Assembly (NCBI GenBank): GCA_966250015.1
Contig: CBINFS010000045.1
Coordinates: 1 to 27,573 of the forward strand
Length of the DNA stretch: 27,573 nt
Direction: 5' to 3'
Origin: CBINFS01 sp966250015
GTDB taxonomy: Bacteria > Bacteroidota > Rhodothermia > Rhodothermales > DASSAV01
Made by a program: the position numbers and the translations under genes. Under the pieces are notes generated by a model that saw nothing but the letters and a program-made list of their open reading frames with translations, searched no databases and was not told where the DNA came from. Of the stretch, positions 1-8,132 are shown one piece after another. Each line of letters begins with the position of its first letter. Positions within the stretch are counted from its first letter, which is position 1.

Positions 1-15
1 AAATCGAAAACGCGC

Positions 16-128
16 GGATCCATCTCTCCCCAAGATACCCACATCCCGTACCGAACGGCGCTGATCGATTGGTGCTTGAATGGACACGTATTGCCACAAG
101 CGCCGTTCGCTAAACGCGCGATGGATCC
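16..128. repeat. Nested inverted repeat
   Basis: CGAACGGCGCT (52-62) is perfectly inverted as AGCGCCGTTCG (99-109). Outside it, GGATCCATC (16-24) is inverted as GATGGATCC (120-128). The outer spacings are unequal (27 and 10 nt), so this is not a simple hairpin. It could be a decayed mobile-element end or a terminator remnant; no gene inside is recognised. Confidence 0.5.
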
Positions 129-231
129 CCAGCGCACAACGCGGCGATTTCAGAACTGGTGCCCGGAGAATACCATGCGGCGAACCTGTCCAATGACGGG
201 ACTTTTACTATGCCGCACACCTATACAAAAC

Positions 232-360
232 GTCATTCCGGCCCCCGAGCCGGAATCCATGCAACGGGTCCGTCAGCCTCCACGGTTTGGCCTCGCGCAG
301 CCCCCAAGTGGATTTACTTCGTCAGTCACTTCGTTCGTGTCGGATCAAGTCCGGAATGAC
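232..360. repeat. Dispersed ~130-bp element, family 2, copy 1
   Basis: The element begins GTCATTCCGG and ends CCGGAATGAC, so its ends are 10-bp inverted repeats. Inside are a GAGCCGGAATCC segment near the left end and TTTACTTCGTCAGTC near the right. A second copy of almost the same length lies in opposite orientation at 15310-15439. It encodes no convincing protein, which fits a MITE-like or REP-doublet sequence. Confidence 0.75.
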
Positions 361-489
361 GTATTTATTAAGGTTTTAGGTTATCGTTAAGCACCTCCTA
401 TTGTGTCACGAATATCTCAGTAAAAACATCATCCCGGCCTCCCAGCCCCAGAGTCTCCTGCGTACATCTGCAGCTTGTAGCTCATTCTC

Positions 490-516
490 CTTCGCGTCTT
501 CGCATCTTCGCGTGAG
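490..516. repeat. CTTCGCG short tandem-like repeat
   Basis: The stretch repeats the motif CTTCGCGT/CTTCGCAT three times with slight variation. A related sequence in the opposite orientation (CTCACGCGAAGTCACGAAGG) is at 12391-12410. Short intergenic repeats of this kind are common in several bacterial phyla; function unknown. Confidence 0.45.
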
Positions 517-555
517 CCCATATAATTCATGAAGCGTGAGAAGCTGGTCGTCACA

Positions 556-1140
556 CTAACGAATTGCCCGGCGATAGCGCATGTAGACGACGCCCGTCGG
601 CAGGGGTGAGGCTTCGACGAGGGTGAAGTCGAGGCGTTTGCCTTCCGGATACAGCCGCTTGCCGCTCCCCAGGACGATCGGATAAACGTGCAGGCGGTAC
701 TCGTCGATCAGGTCGTTCTCCGCTAGAGCACGGGCGAGCACGCTGCTTCCATCGAGCAGGATGTTCTTGCCCGGCTGCTGCTTGAGGTCGCGGATGGTTT
801 CGATGACGTTTTCGCTGATGAGGGTCGAGTTGCGCCATGCCGAAGCATCCTTCAGTGTGGCGGAAACCACGTACTTTTGGATGCTGTTCAGGGCTTCGGC
901 GAACGGATCGCCTTCCATCGTCTCGAAGGCTCCGCCGTGGATCTCCCAGGTCTTGCGGCCCAGCAGGAACGCATCGGTCTCGGACATTGCTTCGAAGAAG
1001 TGTTTGCCGATGTCGTCGTGCCAGTAAGGCCAGGTCCATCCCCCGTGCTCGAAGCCCCCTTCGGTGTCCTCGTCTGCACCACCCGGTGCCTGAATGACAC
1101 CGTCGAGCGTGATGAACTCGGCGACGATCAGTTCTCTCAT
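556..1140 (-). CDS. Dihydrofolate reductase-fold protein (RibD C-terminal family)
   Basis: This 194-residue protein matches the dihydrofolate reductase/RibD C-terminal fold, a group of NAD(P)H-dependent reductases often of unknown substrate. Seen in the sequence: an N-terminal strand MRELIVAEFITLDGVIQAPGG (residues 1-21), the family's usual opening; a central LLGRKTWE segment, the DHFR-like 'GR.T.e' motif; a D-G-S-S-V-L-A segment; and a C-terminal Y-P-I-V-L-G-S-G-K-R-L motif. ATG 1140 is preferred over a start 12 codons earlier because GAGGGG lies a few bases upstream of it and the family begins at this strand. No signal peptide, so it is probably cytosolic. It is co-directional with the HtrA-like gene 100 bp upstream but has no clear functional link to it. 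It is unlikely to be the housekeeping DHFR; the substrate cannot be read from the sequence. Confidence 0.88.
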   Translation of the reverse strand: MRELIVAEFITLDGVIQAPGGADEDTEGGFEHGGWTWPYWHDDIGKHFFEAMSETDAFLLGRKTWEIHGGAFETMEGDPFAEALNSIQKYVVSATLKDASAWRNSTLISENVIETIRDLKQQPGKNILLDGSSVLARALAENDLIDEYRLHVYPIVLGSGKRLYPEGKRLDFTLVEASPLPTGVVYMRYRRAIR

Positions 1141-1240
1141 ATTCCCCTCGTTTTTGCGTGGATCAGCTATCACCACGACTCGGCATTTCCGGTCGTGGCC
1201 AACAATACTAACTGACTTCTCTCCGGATAGGCTAAGCTTT

Positions 1241-2275
1241 TCACGCCTTTTCTTCCGGAATCACGACGATAAAGCGCTCCTCCTCGTGGCGGAGCAGGCG
1301 CAGGGCGATGACCTCGCCGATGGTCTCTTCCGTCAGGAGCGCGAGGAGGTCGTCGATGCCGGTCAGGCGACGGCCGGCTGAGCCGATGATCACGTCGCCC
1401 TTTTGCAGTCCGCCACGCTTGGCCGGCCCCTCTTCGACCAGGTCCACCACCAGGATGCCGCCGTCCTCGGCGAGGTTGTACTTCCGCATGAGGCGCGGCG
1501 GTAGCGAGACGGTCTGCCCGACCACGCCGACCGCTCCTCGGCGTATGCGGCCGTGCCGGATTAGTTGACTGGCGATCAGCTTCACGGTGTTGACGGCCAC
1601 GGCAAACGAGATCCCCTGCGCGGGCAGGATCATCGCGGTGTTGACGCCGATCACACGGCCCCTGCTGTCGACGAGTGGGCCGCCCGAGTTGCCGGGGTTC
1701 AGGGCGGCGTCGGTCTGGATGACGTCGTCCATGAGCCGCCCGGTACGAGAGCGAAGGGTGCGCCCCAGTGCGCTCACCACCCCTGCCGTCACTGAGTGCT
1801 GGAAGCCATAGGGGTTGCCGATGGCGATGGCGAGCTGCCCCACCTTGAGGTTGCTCGAGTCGCCGAGTGTGACCGGCACGAGGTCGGGTGCGTCGAGGCG
1901 CAGCACGGCCAGGTCGGTGTCCGGGTCGTCGCCGATGAGGTCGGAGCGGTACCGGCGTCCGTCGGCGAGCTGGACGTGTATGCGCGAGGCTCCGCCCGCG
2001 ACGTGGCTGTTGGTCAGGACGAACCCGTCGGGCGTAAAGATGAATCCGGACCCGCTCCCGCTGAGCTCGCGCCGACGATGGCCGCCATTCCACGGACGTT
2101 CCACTTCCACGCTCACCACCGACGGCCCCACCGTCTCGACCGCGTGAACGACCGCCCGCGAGTAGGCGTCCGCAAGCTCCTCGTCGTTCACTGGCTCGTC
2201 CACGGCGTACGAGCCGGCAGGCTGCCGGTTTTGGTGCGTCGCAACGAGCGGATGTATGAGATAAAAAGCTGCCAT
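1241..2275 (-). CDS. HtrA/DegP-like trypsin-type serine protease with PDZ domain
   Basis: This 344-residue protein has the S1C (HtrA/Deg) arrangement: a trypsin-like domain (about residues 35-240) followed by one PDZ domain (about 248-338). The catalytic triad is visible as His91 in LTNSHVAGG, Asp121 in DPDTDLAVLRL and Ser197 in NPGNSGGPL. The PDZ ligand-pocket region includes RRGAVGVVG. Start 2275 follows a strong GGAGGT eight to nine bases upstream; a longer frame to 2383 would overlap the DUF5519 gene and adds no signal peptide. HtrA proteases usually act in the periplasm, but no signal peptide or membrane anchor is visible here (N-terminus MAAFYLIHPLVATHQNRQPA). This copy may therefore be cytosolic. 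It follows DUF5519 by 34 bp, suggesting cotranscription. Confidence 0.93.
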   Translation of the reverse strand: MAAFYLIHPLVATHQNRQPAGSYAVDEPVNDEELADAYSRAVVHAVETVGPSVVSVEVERPWNGGHRRRELSGSGSGFIFTPDGFVLTNSHVAGGASRIHVQLADGRRYRSDLIGDDPDTDLAVLRLDAPDLVPVTLGDSSNLKVGQLAIAIGNPYGFQHSVTAGVVSALGRTLRSRTGRLMDDVIQTDAALNPGNSGGPLVDSRGRVIGVNTAMILPAQGISFAVAVNTVKLIASQLIRHGRIRRGAVGVVGQTVSLPPRLMRKYNLAEDGGILVVDLVEEGPAKRGGLQKGDVIIGSAGRRLTGIDDLLALLTEETIGEVIALRLLRHEEERFIVVIPEEKA

Positions 2276-2309
2276 ATTCGACCTCCAGATTTCGAGCAGG
2301 CCTCCCTGC

Positions 2310-2798
2310 TCAGTTCGTAGCCACGCGGTTCGGTAAGGTGAGAGATGCCTGTCTTCTCGACAGAGCCGATTCGAAGAGCACACGCAGCCCGTCGGACATC
2401 ACCATGCTGGCAAGCTCGTCGTGTGCTTTTTCGAGGCTTAGACCGGCGTCATCGTGCTGGATCGATCGGTACAGGTATGATAGCCGGAGCAGCCACAGCG
2501 CCCGTTCTACGTCACCTTCCCTACGGAGTCTGAACGAGATCCAGCCCGAATCGGGTACGAACGGGTGAACGTCCGCCAGTCCCTCTGCGATGAGCGAGTC
2601 CCGTATCTTCTTCGTAAACGGGACGTCGAGCACCCCGAAGCGGTGGAAATGGCCAAACTCCTTCCCGCCGAGCCTTAACTCGACGGCATCGAACTGGTGC
2701 GGTGCCGTCGTGACACCCTCCCAAGCCGACGCCGTACGGACTACATCCTCAACCCCCCGCCGGGAAGCCCCCTTCGAATAGATCTTTTCACCCCACAT
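2310..2798 (-). CDS. DUF5519 / 'luciferase domain' family protein
   Basis: This 162-residue protein has the features of the DUF5519 family, which databases label luciferase-domain although most members have no demonstrated light-related role. Seen: W26-x-G-V, then TAPHQFDAVELRLGGKEFGH (residues 31-50), a basic 'PFTKKIRDSLI' segment (60-70) and PDSGWISFRL (82-91), all characteristic of the family. The C-terminal part is helical with no recognised motif. ATG 2798 is chosen over 2828 because GAGGAG lies six bases upstream. No signal peptide. It is the first gene of an apparent unit with the HtrA-like protease. The family is often thought to bind a small ligand; any function here would be a guess. 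Confidence 0.8.
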   Translation of the reverse strand: MWGEKIYSKGASRRGVEDVVRTASAWEGVTTAPHQFDAVELRLGGKEFGHFHRFGVLDVPFTKKIRDSLIAEGLADVHPFVPDSGWISFRLRREGDVERALWLLRLSYLYRSIQHDDAGLSLEKAHDELASMVMSDGLRVLFESALSRRQASLTLPNRVATN

Positions 2799-2926
2799 CC
2801 CCGTCTCCTCGTCATGTGAAGAAAGCATTAATCGATAGTTGTCAATACGAAGATCGTGCCGAAGAGGTTGCTATGACGAAACGCCAGAGGAAGCGATAGG
2901 AGGATTACTAAGAGCGGCTCAACTGG

Positions 2927-3241
2927 TCATAAACCAGTCATTTTACTAATCCGCTCGTAAATGTCGTTTTTGTCTCCTTCCTTTCGAATGCCGACGGCAA
3001 CGACCAGAACTGTGACGGTTGCCCCGATGATTTTGTAGACAATACGGTATTGCTGGTGATAAGCTCTGAGACTTCTATACCCCCTCAATGGACCAACGAG
3101 CGGTTTTCCCTGCTTATCAGCGTCAGTCGCAAGCTTTCCAATTGCCTTTTTGATACTCTTCTGCGCCTTCCGGTCCGAAATCTCGGACACCATTTCAACG
3201 GCGCTCCTGGCGATTATGATGTGATAGGTCTTACCAGCCAA
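2927..3241 (-). CDS. RelE/ParE-family toxin of a type II toxin-antitoxin pair
   Basis: This 104-residue small basic protein has the RelE/ParE fold pattern: a first strand KTYHIIIARSA, two helices (VEMVSEISDRKAQKSIKKAIGKL), then the conserved GPLRGYRSLRAYHQQYRIVYKI segment and strands IGATVTVLVVAVGIRKEG. The LRG-x-x-xLRa-x-x-xyRivYki pattern is diagnostic. Family members cut ribosome-bound mRNA (RelE) or poison gyrase (ParE); which applies is not decidable here. The start is TTG at 3241, overlapping the antitoxin gene by 11 bp, so expression is probably translationally coupled to the antitoxin. G+C content looks lower than in neighbouring genes, consistent with lateral acquisition. Confidence 0.9.
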   Translation of the reverse strand: MAGKTYHIIIARSAVEMVSEISDRKAQKSIKKAIGKLATDADKQGKPLVGPLRGYRSLRAYHQQYRIVYKIIGATVTVLVVAVGIRKEGDKNDIYERISKMTGL

Positions 3242-3503
3242 GCTGCGACAATGCCTCGTCCCAGTTCAGGGTGTTGCCGGATTCTACGTCCTCTTCACCC
3301 CTCCTGATCGCCCGCATCATCTCTTCGTCCTGGTAGATTTCGAGCGTCTCGCGCATTGATTCGAACAGCTCCCAAGGTAGGACCGCAAGCGCTGGTTGGC
3401 CTTCAACTACAACCTTCACGGGATCCGTTTCCTTTCCAGAGGTAAAGTGATCCCAGAGGCTCCTGAGGTTGCGGTCTGTTGATTTCAGTTCAATCGTTCG
3501 CAT
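3231..3503 (-). CDS. Phd/YefM-like antitoxin
   Basis: This 90-residue protein precedes and overlaps the RelE/ParE toxin, the usual antitoxin-first order. The N-terminal half (MRTIELKSTDRNLRSLWDHF, then PVKVVVEGQPALAVLPWELF) has the Phd/YefM pattern of a short DNA-binding domain that autorepresses the operon. The acidic C-terminal tail (RRGEEDVESGNTLNWDEALSQLGW) is the probable toxin-neutralising segment. ATG 3503 gives the normal family length, but the best ribosome-binding sequence (AGGAG) lies 17 bases upstream. An in-frame ATT at 3515 has it at better spacing and may be the real start. Confidence 0.85.
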   Translation of the reverse strand: MRTIELKSTDRNLRSLWDHFTSGKETDPVKVVVEGQPALAVLPWELFESMRETLEIYQDEEMMRAIRRGEEDVESGNTLNWDEALSQLGW

Positions 3504-3819
3504 GGTTTTTCGAATCGCCGCTCCTTTCGTCCTGTTATGTACCGAAAAACCAATAAGTATGCAACTAGATCCGTCGCAATTGGAGCGTGTACTAGTTCCC
3601 CAAAAGCAGTAAAAGCGCCCGGTATGCACTGGCTCCGCTCCACCTCCTCACCCACTGTGCGCCCGGGAGATTAGCGGGATGATCGAAAAAAGTCTCCCCT
3701 ACAAGACCATCGGATGACGTGATCCGCTTTCCTGTGAGATAGCGTTTACCGTGTTACATCGGGCGTGCAATTGCGGAGTTCATGCCTGCCTTTTTTCATC
3801 CCCAGACGGAGGACCCTCC
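3504..3819. other. Intergenic region, divergent TA / SnoaL genes
   Basis: The 316 bp between the antitoxin start (minus) and the SnoaL-like start (plus) should hold both promoters and probably the antitoxin operator. I see no clear palindrome or promoter I would defend. ACTAGATCC and ACTAGTTCC at about 3563-3600 are only loosely similar. Confidence 0.4.
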
Positions 3820-4212
3820 ATGAACACAATGCAAACCACCGACACCGCCTCGATCCTCGTGGCTAACAACGAACGGTTCATGTCCCTGTTTGAAAACCGG
3901 GACGCGGCCGGCATGGCCCGGATGTACACCTCGGACGCGATGGTAATGCCCCCAAGGAGTGAAATCGTCTTTGGGCCGGAAGCCATTCAGCGCGGCTGGA
4001 AGGGCGCCATGGACGCCGGCATCATGCGGCTCCAGCTCGATACCTTCAACCTCGAAGACGTTGGTTCCACCCTGGTCGAAGTCGGCCACTTCACCATGTT
4101 CGGCGAGAACGACCACATCCTCGACCGGGGCAAGTACGTCGCCGTATGGAAGCAACAGGGCGACCAGTGGCTGATCCACCGCGACATCTGGAACACCAGC
4201 GTCGACCAGTAG
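3820..4212 (+). CDS. SnoaL/DUF4440-like (NTF2-fold) protein
   Basis: This 130-residue protein matches the NTF2-like superfamily (DUF4440/YybH type). Seen: an N-terminal helix region ILVANNERFMSLFENRDAAGMARMYTSDAMVMPP (residues 12-45), the family's 'a..D...la.lyt.DAv..pp' pattern; FGPEAIQRGWKGAMDAGI; and C-terminal strands DRGKYVAVWKQQGDQWLIHRDIWNTS, matching the usual 'G.y..vwkr.dg.Wki..d.wn' ending. GGAGGA lies six bases upstream of ATG 3820, which decides this start over an earlier in-frame ATG at 3751. No signal peptide. Such proteins are small ligand-binding or isomerase-like domains; the substrate is unknown. It converges on the efflux adaptor gene with only 15 bp between stops. Confidence 0.87.
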   Translation: MNTMQTTDTASILVANNERFMSLFENRDAAGMARMYTSDAMVMPPRSEIVFGPEAIQRGWKGAMDAGIMRLQLDTFNLEDVGSTLVEVGHFTMFGENDHILDRGKYVAVWKQQGDQWLIHRDIWNTSVDQ

Positions 4213-4227
4213 ACCACGGGGAAATCC

Positions 4228-5415
4228 CTACTCCACCCGCGCTCCTTCTTCGAGATCGCTCGGGGGGTGGACGATGACCTGGTCGCCTTCAGAAAGGCCG
4301 GAGACGACCTCGGCGGCGAGGCCAGACTGGTGGCCGATTTCGACGTCGCGCCGGACGGCTCTCCCATCCTCAACCACGAAGACGGCCCACCCGTCGTCCG
4401 TCCGGAAGAGGGCGCCCGCCGGGACCTGAAGAGCGTCGTCAGACTCCCATAGAATGAAGCGGGCGACCACACGATAACCCGAACCGAGCGCCTGCCACCG
4501 ATCCGGCGGCGACGTGATGTTCGACACCACCGTTACGCGTTGCTCCTCCACGCCAAGCGACGAGATCCTGGTGACGCCGATGGGCTCGACGCGCTGGACG
4601 ACGGCTTCGAGCAGCTCGTCGCCACCCCACTGGTCGAGAAGCACCTGCGAGCCGGGCTTGATTCGGACGGCATCCTGCGAGAGCACCTCCACGCGGACCT
4701 CAAGGTTTTCGACGTCGCCGATCTCCACGAGCGGCTCGCCCGGAGCCACCATACCTTCACTCTGTCGAACGATCCTGAGCACGCGGCCTGTGACGGGTGA
4801 CGTCAAAACCTGCCGGACGGGTGTGTTAGCTACTGCGGTATCGCCTGCGAGGTTGGCTCGGGCGGCAGCGAGCTCGGCCCGGGCAGCCTCTACGACGGCT
4901 TGGGCCGCTTCGAGCGCCGCCTCAGCCTGGACAGCCTCCGCAACGGCCTGATCGCGCATCTGCTCTGTCGCAGCCTCCCCTTCGAAGAGCCGCTCGATGC
5001 GTGCGCGTTCGTCGGCCGCTCGGCGGGCAGTTGCCTGCGCGGCGCGTTGGTTCTCCTCGGCCTGCCTCAGCGACGCCTCGGCGGCTCGCACCCGGGCCTC
5101 GGCTTCTGCGCGCGTGCGGGGATCGAGGATCGCCGAGCGCGGCGGTTCGAGCTGCACCACGGGCTGTCCCTGCGCGATCTTGTCCCCCTCGCGGAGCTCG
5201 ATGCGTCGAGCATAGGCGGCGATCGGCGCCGTGATCACGTAGGTGTCCGTCACCTCGGTCCTTCCCTCCTCCTCCACGGTCACCTGCAGAGGTCCGCGGG
5301 CGACCTCGGCCATTTCGACGTTCACAGGGTCAGGCAGAAAACCGATGAAGATCAGGACAATCACCAATACGGCGATCCCTATCAGAATCAAGCGTTTGCG
5401 TAGTTGTCGTGTCAT
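4228..5415 (-). CDS. HlyD-family periplasmic adaptor of ABC efflux pump
   Basis: This 395-residue membrane-fusion protein would link the inner-membrane ABC permease to a TolC-type channel. Seen: one N-terminal membrane anchor (about residues 8-27); a split biotinyl-lipoyl domain (ITAPIAAYARRIELREGDKIAQGQPVVQLE, and TSPVTGRVLRIVRQSEGMVAPGEPLVEIGD at about 205-234); between them an Ala/Glu/Arg-rich alpha-hairpin coiled coil (about 99-190); then beta-barrel and membrane-proximal domains ending LSEGDQVIVHPPSDLEEGARVE. The start ATG directly follows the permease stop codon with no gap, so the two are translationally coupled. It is last in the tolC-ATPase-permease-adaptor set. The substrate is not evident. 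Confidence 0.94.
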   Translation of the reverse strand: MTRQLRKRLILIGIAVLVIVLIFIGFLPDPVNVEMAEVARGPLQVTVEEEGRTEVTDTYVITAPIAAYARRIELREGDKIAQGQPVVQLEPPRSAILDPRTRAEAEARVRAAEASLRQAEENQRAAQATARRAADERARIERLFEGEAATEQMRDQAVAEAVQAEAALEAAQAVVEAARAELAAARANLAGDTAVANTPVRQVLTSPVTGRVLRIVRQSEGMVAPGEPLVEIGDVENLEVRVEVLSQDAVRIKPGSQVLLDQWGGDELLEAVVQRVEPIGVTRISSLGVEEQRVTVVSNITSPPDRWQALGSGYRVVARFILWESDDALQVPAGALFRTDDGWAVFVVEDGRAVRRDVEIGHQSGLAAEVVSGLSEGDQVIVHPPSDLEEGARVE

Positions 5416-7776
5416 CTATTCGCGTGTTTTGAGTACCCCTACGAGGTCCAGCCGGTCGAGCCGGTACCGGACGATCAAAGCGGAAATGAGGGATGCACCC
5501 AGCACGGCCACGGCGGCGAGCGCGAGGGCGCTGCTGTCGACTACCGGCGGCAGGCGGTAGAGGTCAGTCTGCGTCCCTTCGGCGACGCCGACGACGCCGA
5601 GCGTACCGAGCACGAATCCGAGCGGCAGGGCGAGCAGCGTCAGGAATGCCTGCTCGCCAAGCAGAATGTACGAGATCTCTCCCCTCGTGAAACCGAGCAC
5701 CCGGAGGCTCGCCAGCTCGCGGTCGCGCTCGGAGAGCGAGATCCGCACGCTGTTGTAGATCACGCCGAAAGCGATAGCCCCGGCAAACAGTGTGAGGATG
5801 AACGTCATGGCGAGAATGGTCTCAGCCGACGTGTCCAGGAATGCCTGCATGGCCGCATTGGGCGACGCGACGCCGGACACCCTCGGCAGCTCTTTGAGCT
5901 TGTGCACGACGTCGGCCTCGTAGCGAGAGTCCGTGGCGAGGTAGACGCCGGAGATGGTCTGCCCGCTCCCCGCCATCCGATTGGCAGCCTCCATGTTCAT
6001 GTACACCGACAGGCCGAGAAACTGCGTGGTGAGCGCGGCGACGGGTACCCGGCGCGTCCAACGCTTGCCTTCGAGCACCTCCACCGTCAGCACGTCTCCT
6101 ACACCCACGCCAAGGATTCCGGCGAGCCGGTCGTTGAGCACGAGCCCGTCGGGAGGAATCTGAACGGGCCGCTGTTCGGCGTCGACGAGCCGTCGGAGGT
6201 ACGAGTTCGGGTCAATACCCTCGATCGCGGTGCTATGCGACCGGTGCTCGCTCACGAGGCGCACGGGGATGGTGCGGAACGGTTCGGCGTGCCACACCCC
6301 CTGCATCGCCTTGAGCTCGTACAACGCGGCGGTGGAGGTCGGCTCAACGAAGTTGACCGTGAGGTCCTCCCGTTGCATCTGCCGCGTCATGTCGATGATC
6401 TGGCTGATTGCGCCGCTCGAAAAGGAGCCGACGATCATGATGGCACATGAAAAAGCGATCCCGACGACCGTGAGCAACGCTTTAAAGGGACGGCGCTCGA
6501 GGTTCCGCGCAATCATGCGGGTGGGCTGGTCAAACAGGTTCTTCAGACCCAAACGCTCGATCACGGTGGGGCGGTAGGCCGCAGGCGGGCTCGGGCGCAT
6601 GGCCTCGGCAGGCGGCACCGACACCGCACGGCGGACGGCCCTGACCACACCTACCAGCGCCGCACCGATCGTCAGGAGTGCCGCAAAAAGCACCGTCTGC
6701 ACCCGAAGCTCGAAGTCGAGGTACGGAAACCGGTAGTAAATCATGTAGAGCTCGCCCATCTCGGTTCCGAGCCAGATGCCGACCAGCACACCGGCCACGA
6801 CGCCAAAAAATGCGATGACCAGTACGAGCTTGATGTAGTGCCACCCGACAGCGTTGTCGGTGTACCCGAAGGCCTTCAGCACCGCTACCTGCTCGCGCTG
6901 CGTGCTGATCAGGCGCGTGACGACAATGTTCAGCAGGAACGCCGCGACGGCCAGGAAAATGATCGGCAGCATCGTGGCCATGCTTTCGAGGCCCCTGAAC
7001 TCCTCCATGATGTAGAAGTGGGAAGCCTGATCCTTGCGGCCGTAGGCGTCGCGGCTGCCGTAGCGCTCGAGCAGGACGTCCATCCGGTCCAGTACGTCTT
7101 CAAGAACGGCGCCCGGTGCGAGGGAGAGCACGACATCGTTGAACGCCCCCTTCATGTCGAATGCGGCGGAGAGGGCTTCCCTGCCCATCCAGATCACTCC
7201 AAACAGTCGCGGGTCAGGAAAGATTGAACCCGGCTGCACCTGCATCAGAAACTCCGGCGACAGGGCGATCCCGACTACCCTGAGCGTCTTCCTTCGGCCG
7301 TTGATCACCGCCGTGAACCGGTCGTTCAAGTCGAGGCCATGCGCCTCGGCGAAGACCTCGTTCAGGATCACTTCCTCCTCGTACCCTGCTCTCACCACCC
7401 GGCCTTTTCGGATGAACAGCCGGTTCAACGCAGGCTGGCGTCCTTCGGGGATCGAGACGATCTGCCCGGATACCGGCTCGTCGAATCCCTCGATCTCCAG
7501 GTTTACGAATGCGACCACGCGTGTCTCCACCGCGTTGACCCCCGGGATCTTCCGGATGTCCTCTGCCACACGCTCCGGCGCACGACGGAGCGTGGCGAAC
7601 GCATCGGCAAACCGGTACTCGGTGTAGTACGTGTCGAGGCTTTGTTTGAGCGAGCCCATCGTCGCGGACATCGTGACGTACGTCGACACTCCCGCCAGGA
7701 TCACGAACGCGATCGCGATCGCCTGCCCCCGCATCCCCGAAAGGTCGCGCAGCATTTTCCGGTCGAGTGAGTTCAT
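5416..7776 (-). CDS. FtsX-family ABC transporter permease (two FtsX domains)
   Basis: This 786-residue permease has two FtsX-like halves: an N-terminal helix (about residues 17-39), a large extracytoplasmic domain (about 45-260), three helices (about 268-380), a second first-helix (about 433-455), a second periplasmic domain, and three helices near the C-terminus. The coupling-type segment STQREQVAVLKAFGYTDN is typical of the family, with its counterpart LSERDRELASLRVLGFTRGE in the second half. Together with the ATPase at 9086-9796 it would form a type VII (MacB/LolCDE-like) transporter, which moves substrates in or from the periplasm rather than across the inner membrane. Unusually for this operon, 1.3 kb of repeats and a GIY-YIG gene separate it from the ATPase gene. 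Confidence 0.94.
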   Translation of the reverse strand: MNSLDRKMLRDLSGMRGQAIAIAFVILAGVSTYVTMSATMGSLKQSLDTYYTEYRFADAFATLRRAPERVAEDIRKIPGVNAVETRVVAFVNLEIEGFDEPVSGQIVSIPEGRQPALNRLFIRKGRVVRAGYEEEVILNEVFAEAHGLDLNDRFTAVINGRRKTLRVVGIALSPEFLMQVQPGSIFPDPRLFGVIWMGREALSAAFDMKGAFNDVVLSLAPGAVLEDVLDRMDVLLERYGSRDAYGRKDQASHFYIMEEFRGLESMATMLPIIFLAVAAFLLNIVVTRLISTQREQVAVLKAFGYTDNAVGWHYIKLVLVIAFFGVVAGVLVGIWLGTEMGELYMIYYRFPYLDFELRVQTVLFAALLTIGAALVGVVRAVRRAVSVPPAEAMRPSPPAAYRPTVIERLGLKNLFDQPTRMIARNLERRPFKALLTVVGIAFSCAIMIVGSFSSGAISQIIDMTRQMQREDLTVNFVEPTSTAALYELKAMQGVWHAEPFRTIPVRLVSEHRSHSTAIEGIDPNSYLRRLVDAEQRPVQIPPDGLVLNDRLAGILGVGVGDVLTVEVLEGKRWTRRVPVAALTTQFLGLSVYMNMEAANRMAGSGQTISGVYLATDSRYEADVVHKLKELPRVSGVASPNAAMQAFLDTSAETILAMTFILTLFAGAIAFGVIYNSVRISLSERDRELASLRVLGFTRGEISYILLGEQAFLTLLALPLGFVLGTLGVVGVAEGTQTDLYRLPPVVDSSALALAAVAVLGASLISALIVRYRLDRLDLVGVLKTRE

Positions 7777-7898
7777 GGGTGTCCGTTTTAATGACTGTAC
7801 CGAGGTCGTACGTCTCGATGCTATTCGTCAATCAGACGTCTGCCGTCATTGGTGGACTCGTATTGCCTTTGAACCAATCATGATCGTCGTGCTTCGTA

Positions 7899-8041
7899 AA
7901 GATCCCTCGTCGCAAGGCTTCTCGGGATGACGAGAGTGGGGTGGGCTACAAATCATTGGGGAATTTGCGCTTTGTAAAGATGTGTCCGAGGCTTTGCACA
8001 TCCCCCACTGCTTGTCATTCCGAGCGAAAGCGAGGAATCTT
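7899..8041. repeat. Palindromic repeat unit 1 (REPIN-like)
   Basis: The left arm (7899-7931) begins AAGATCCCTCGTCGCAAGGC and ends CTCGGGATGAC. The right arm (8014-8041) begins GTCATTCCGAGCG and ends GAGGAATCTT, an imperfect inverse of the left. Arm starts are 115 bp apart. Pairing extends inward: AGTGGGG (7935-7941) against CCCCACT (8003-8009). Confidence 0.9.
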
Positions 8042-8132
8042 TCATTTATTGCCAGGGTATTGTCCATTGAAAACGGTAATAATTGATCAGTTTACGTAGC
8101 ACTGCTCTCATTCTCGAAAGCATCAATTCATG

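Larger units (their letters stand above)
1..555. other. Gene-free region with repeats
   Basis: No convincing gene is visible here. The open frames in 76-390 have no recognisable domain and run through a dispersed repeat. The stretch holds an inverted repeat (16-128), one copy of a 129-bp palindromic-ended element (232-360), and a short CTTCGCG-type repeat (490-516) just before the stop of the reductase gene on the minus strand. Confidence 0.7.

Noticed and set aside
76..390. 104-codon open frame at the left end
   Set aside because: It crosses the dispersed element at 232-360, has no domain and no ribosome-binding site.
5404..6450. 348-codon plus-strand open frame
   Set aside because: Antisense to the FtsX permease, whose helices and family motifs are clear; the translation is charged, low-complexity and matches nothing.
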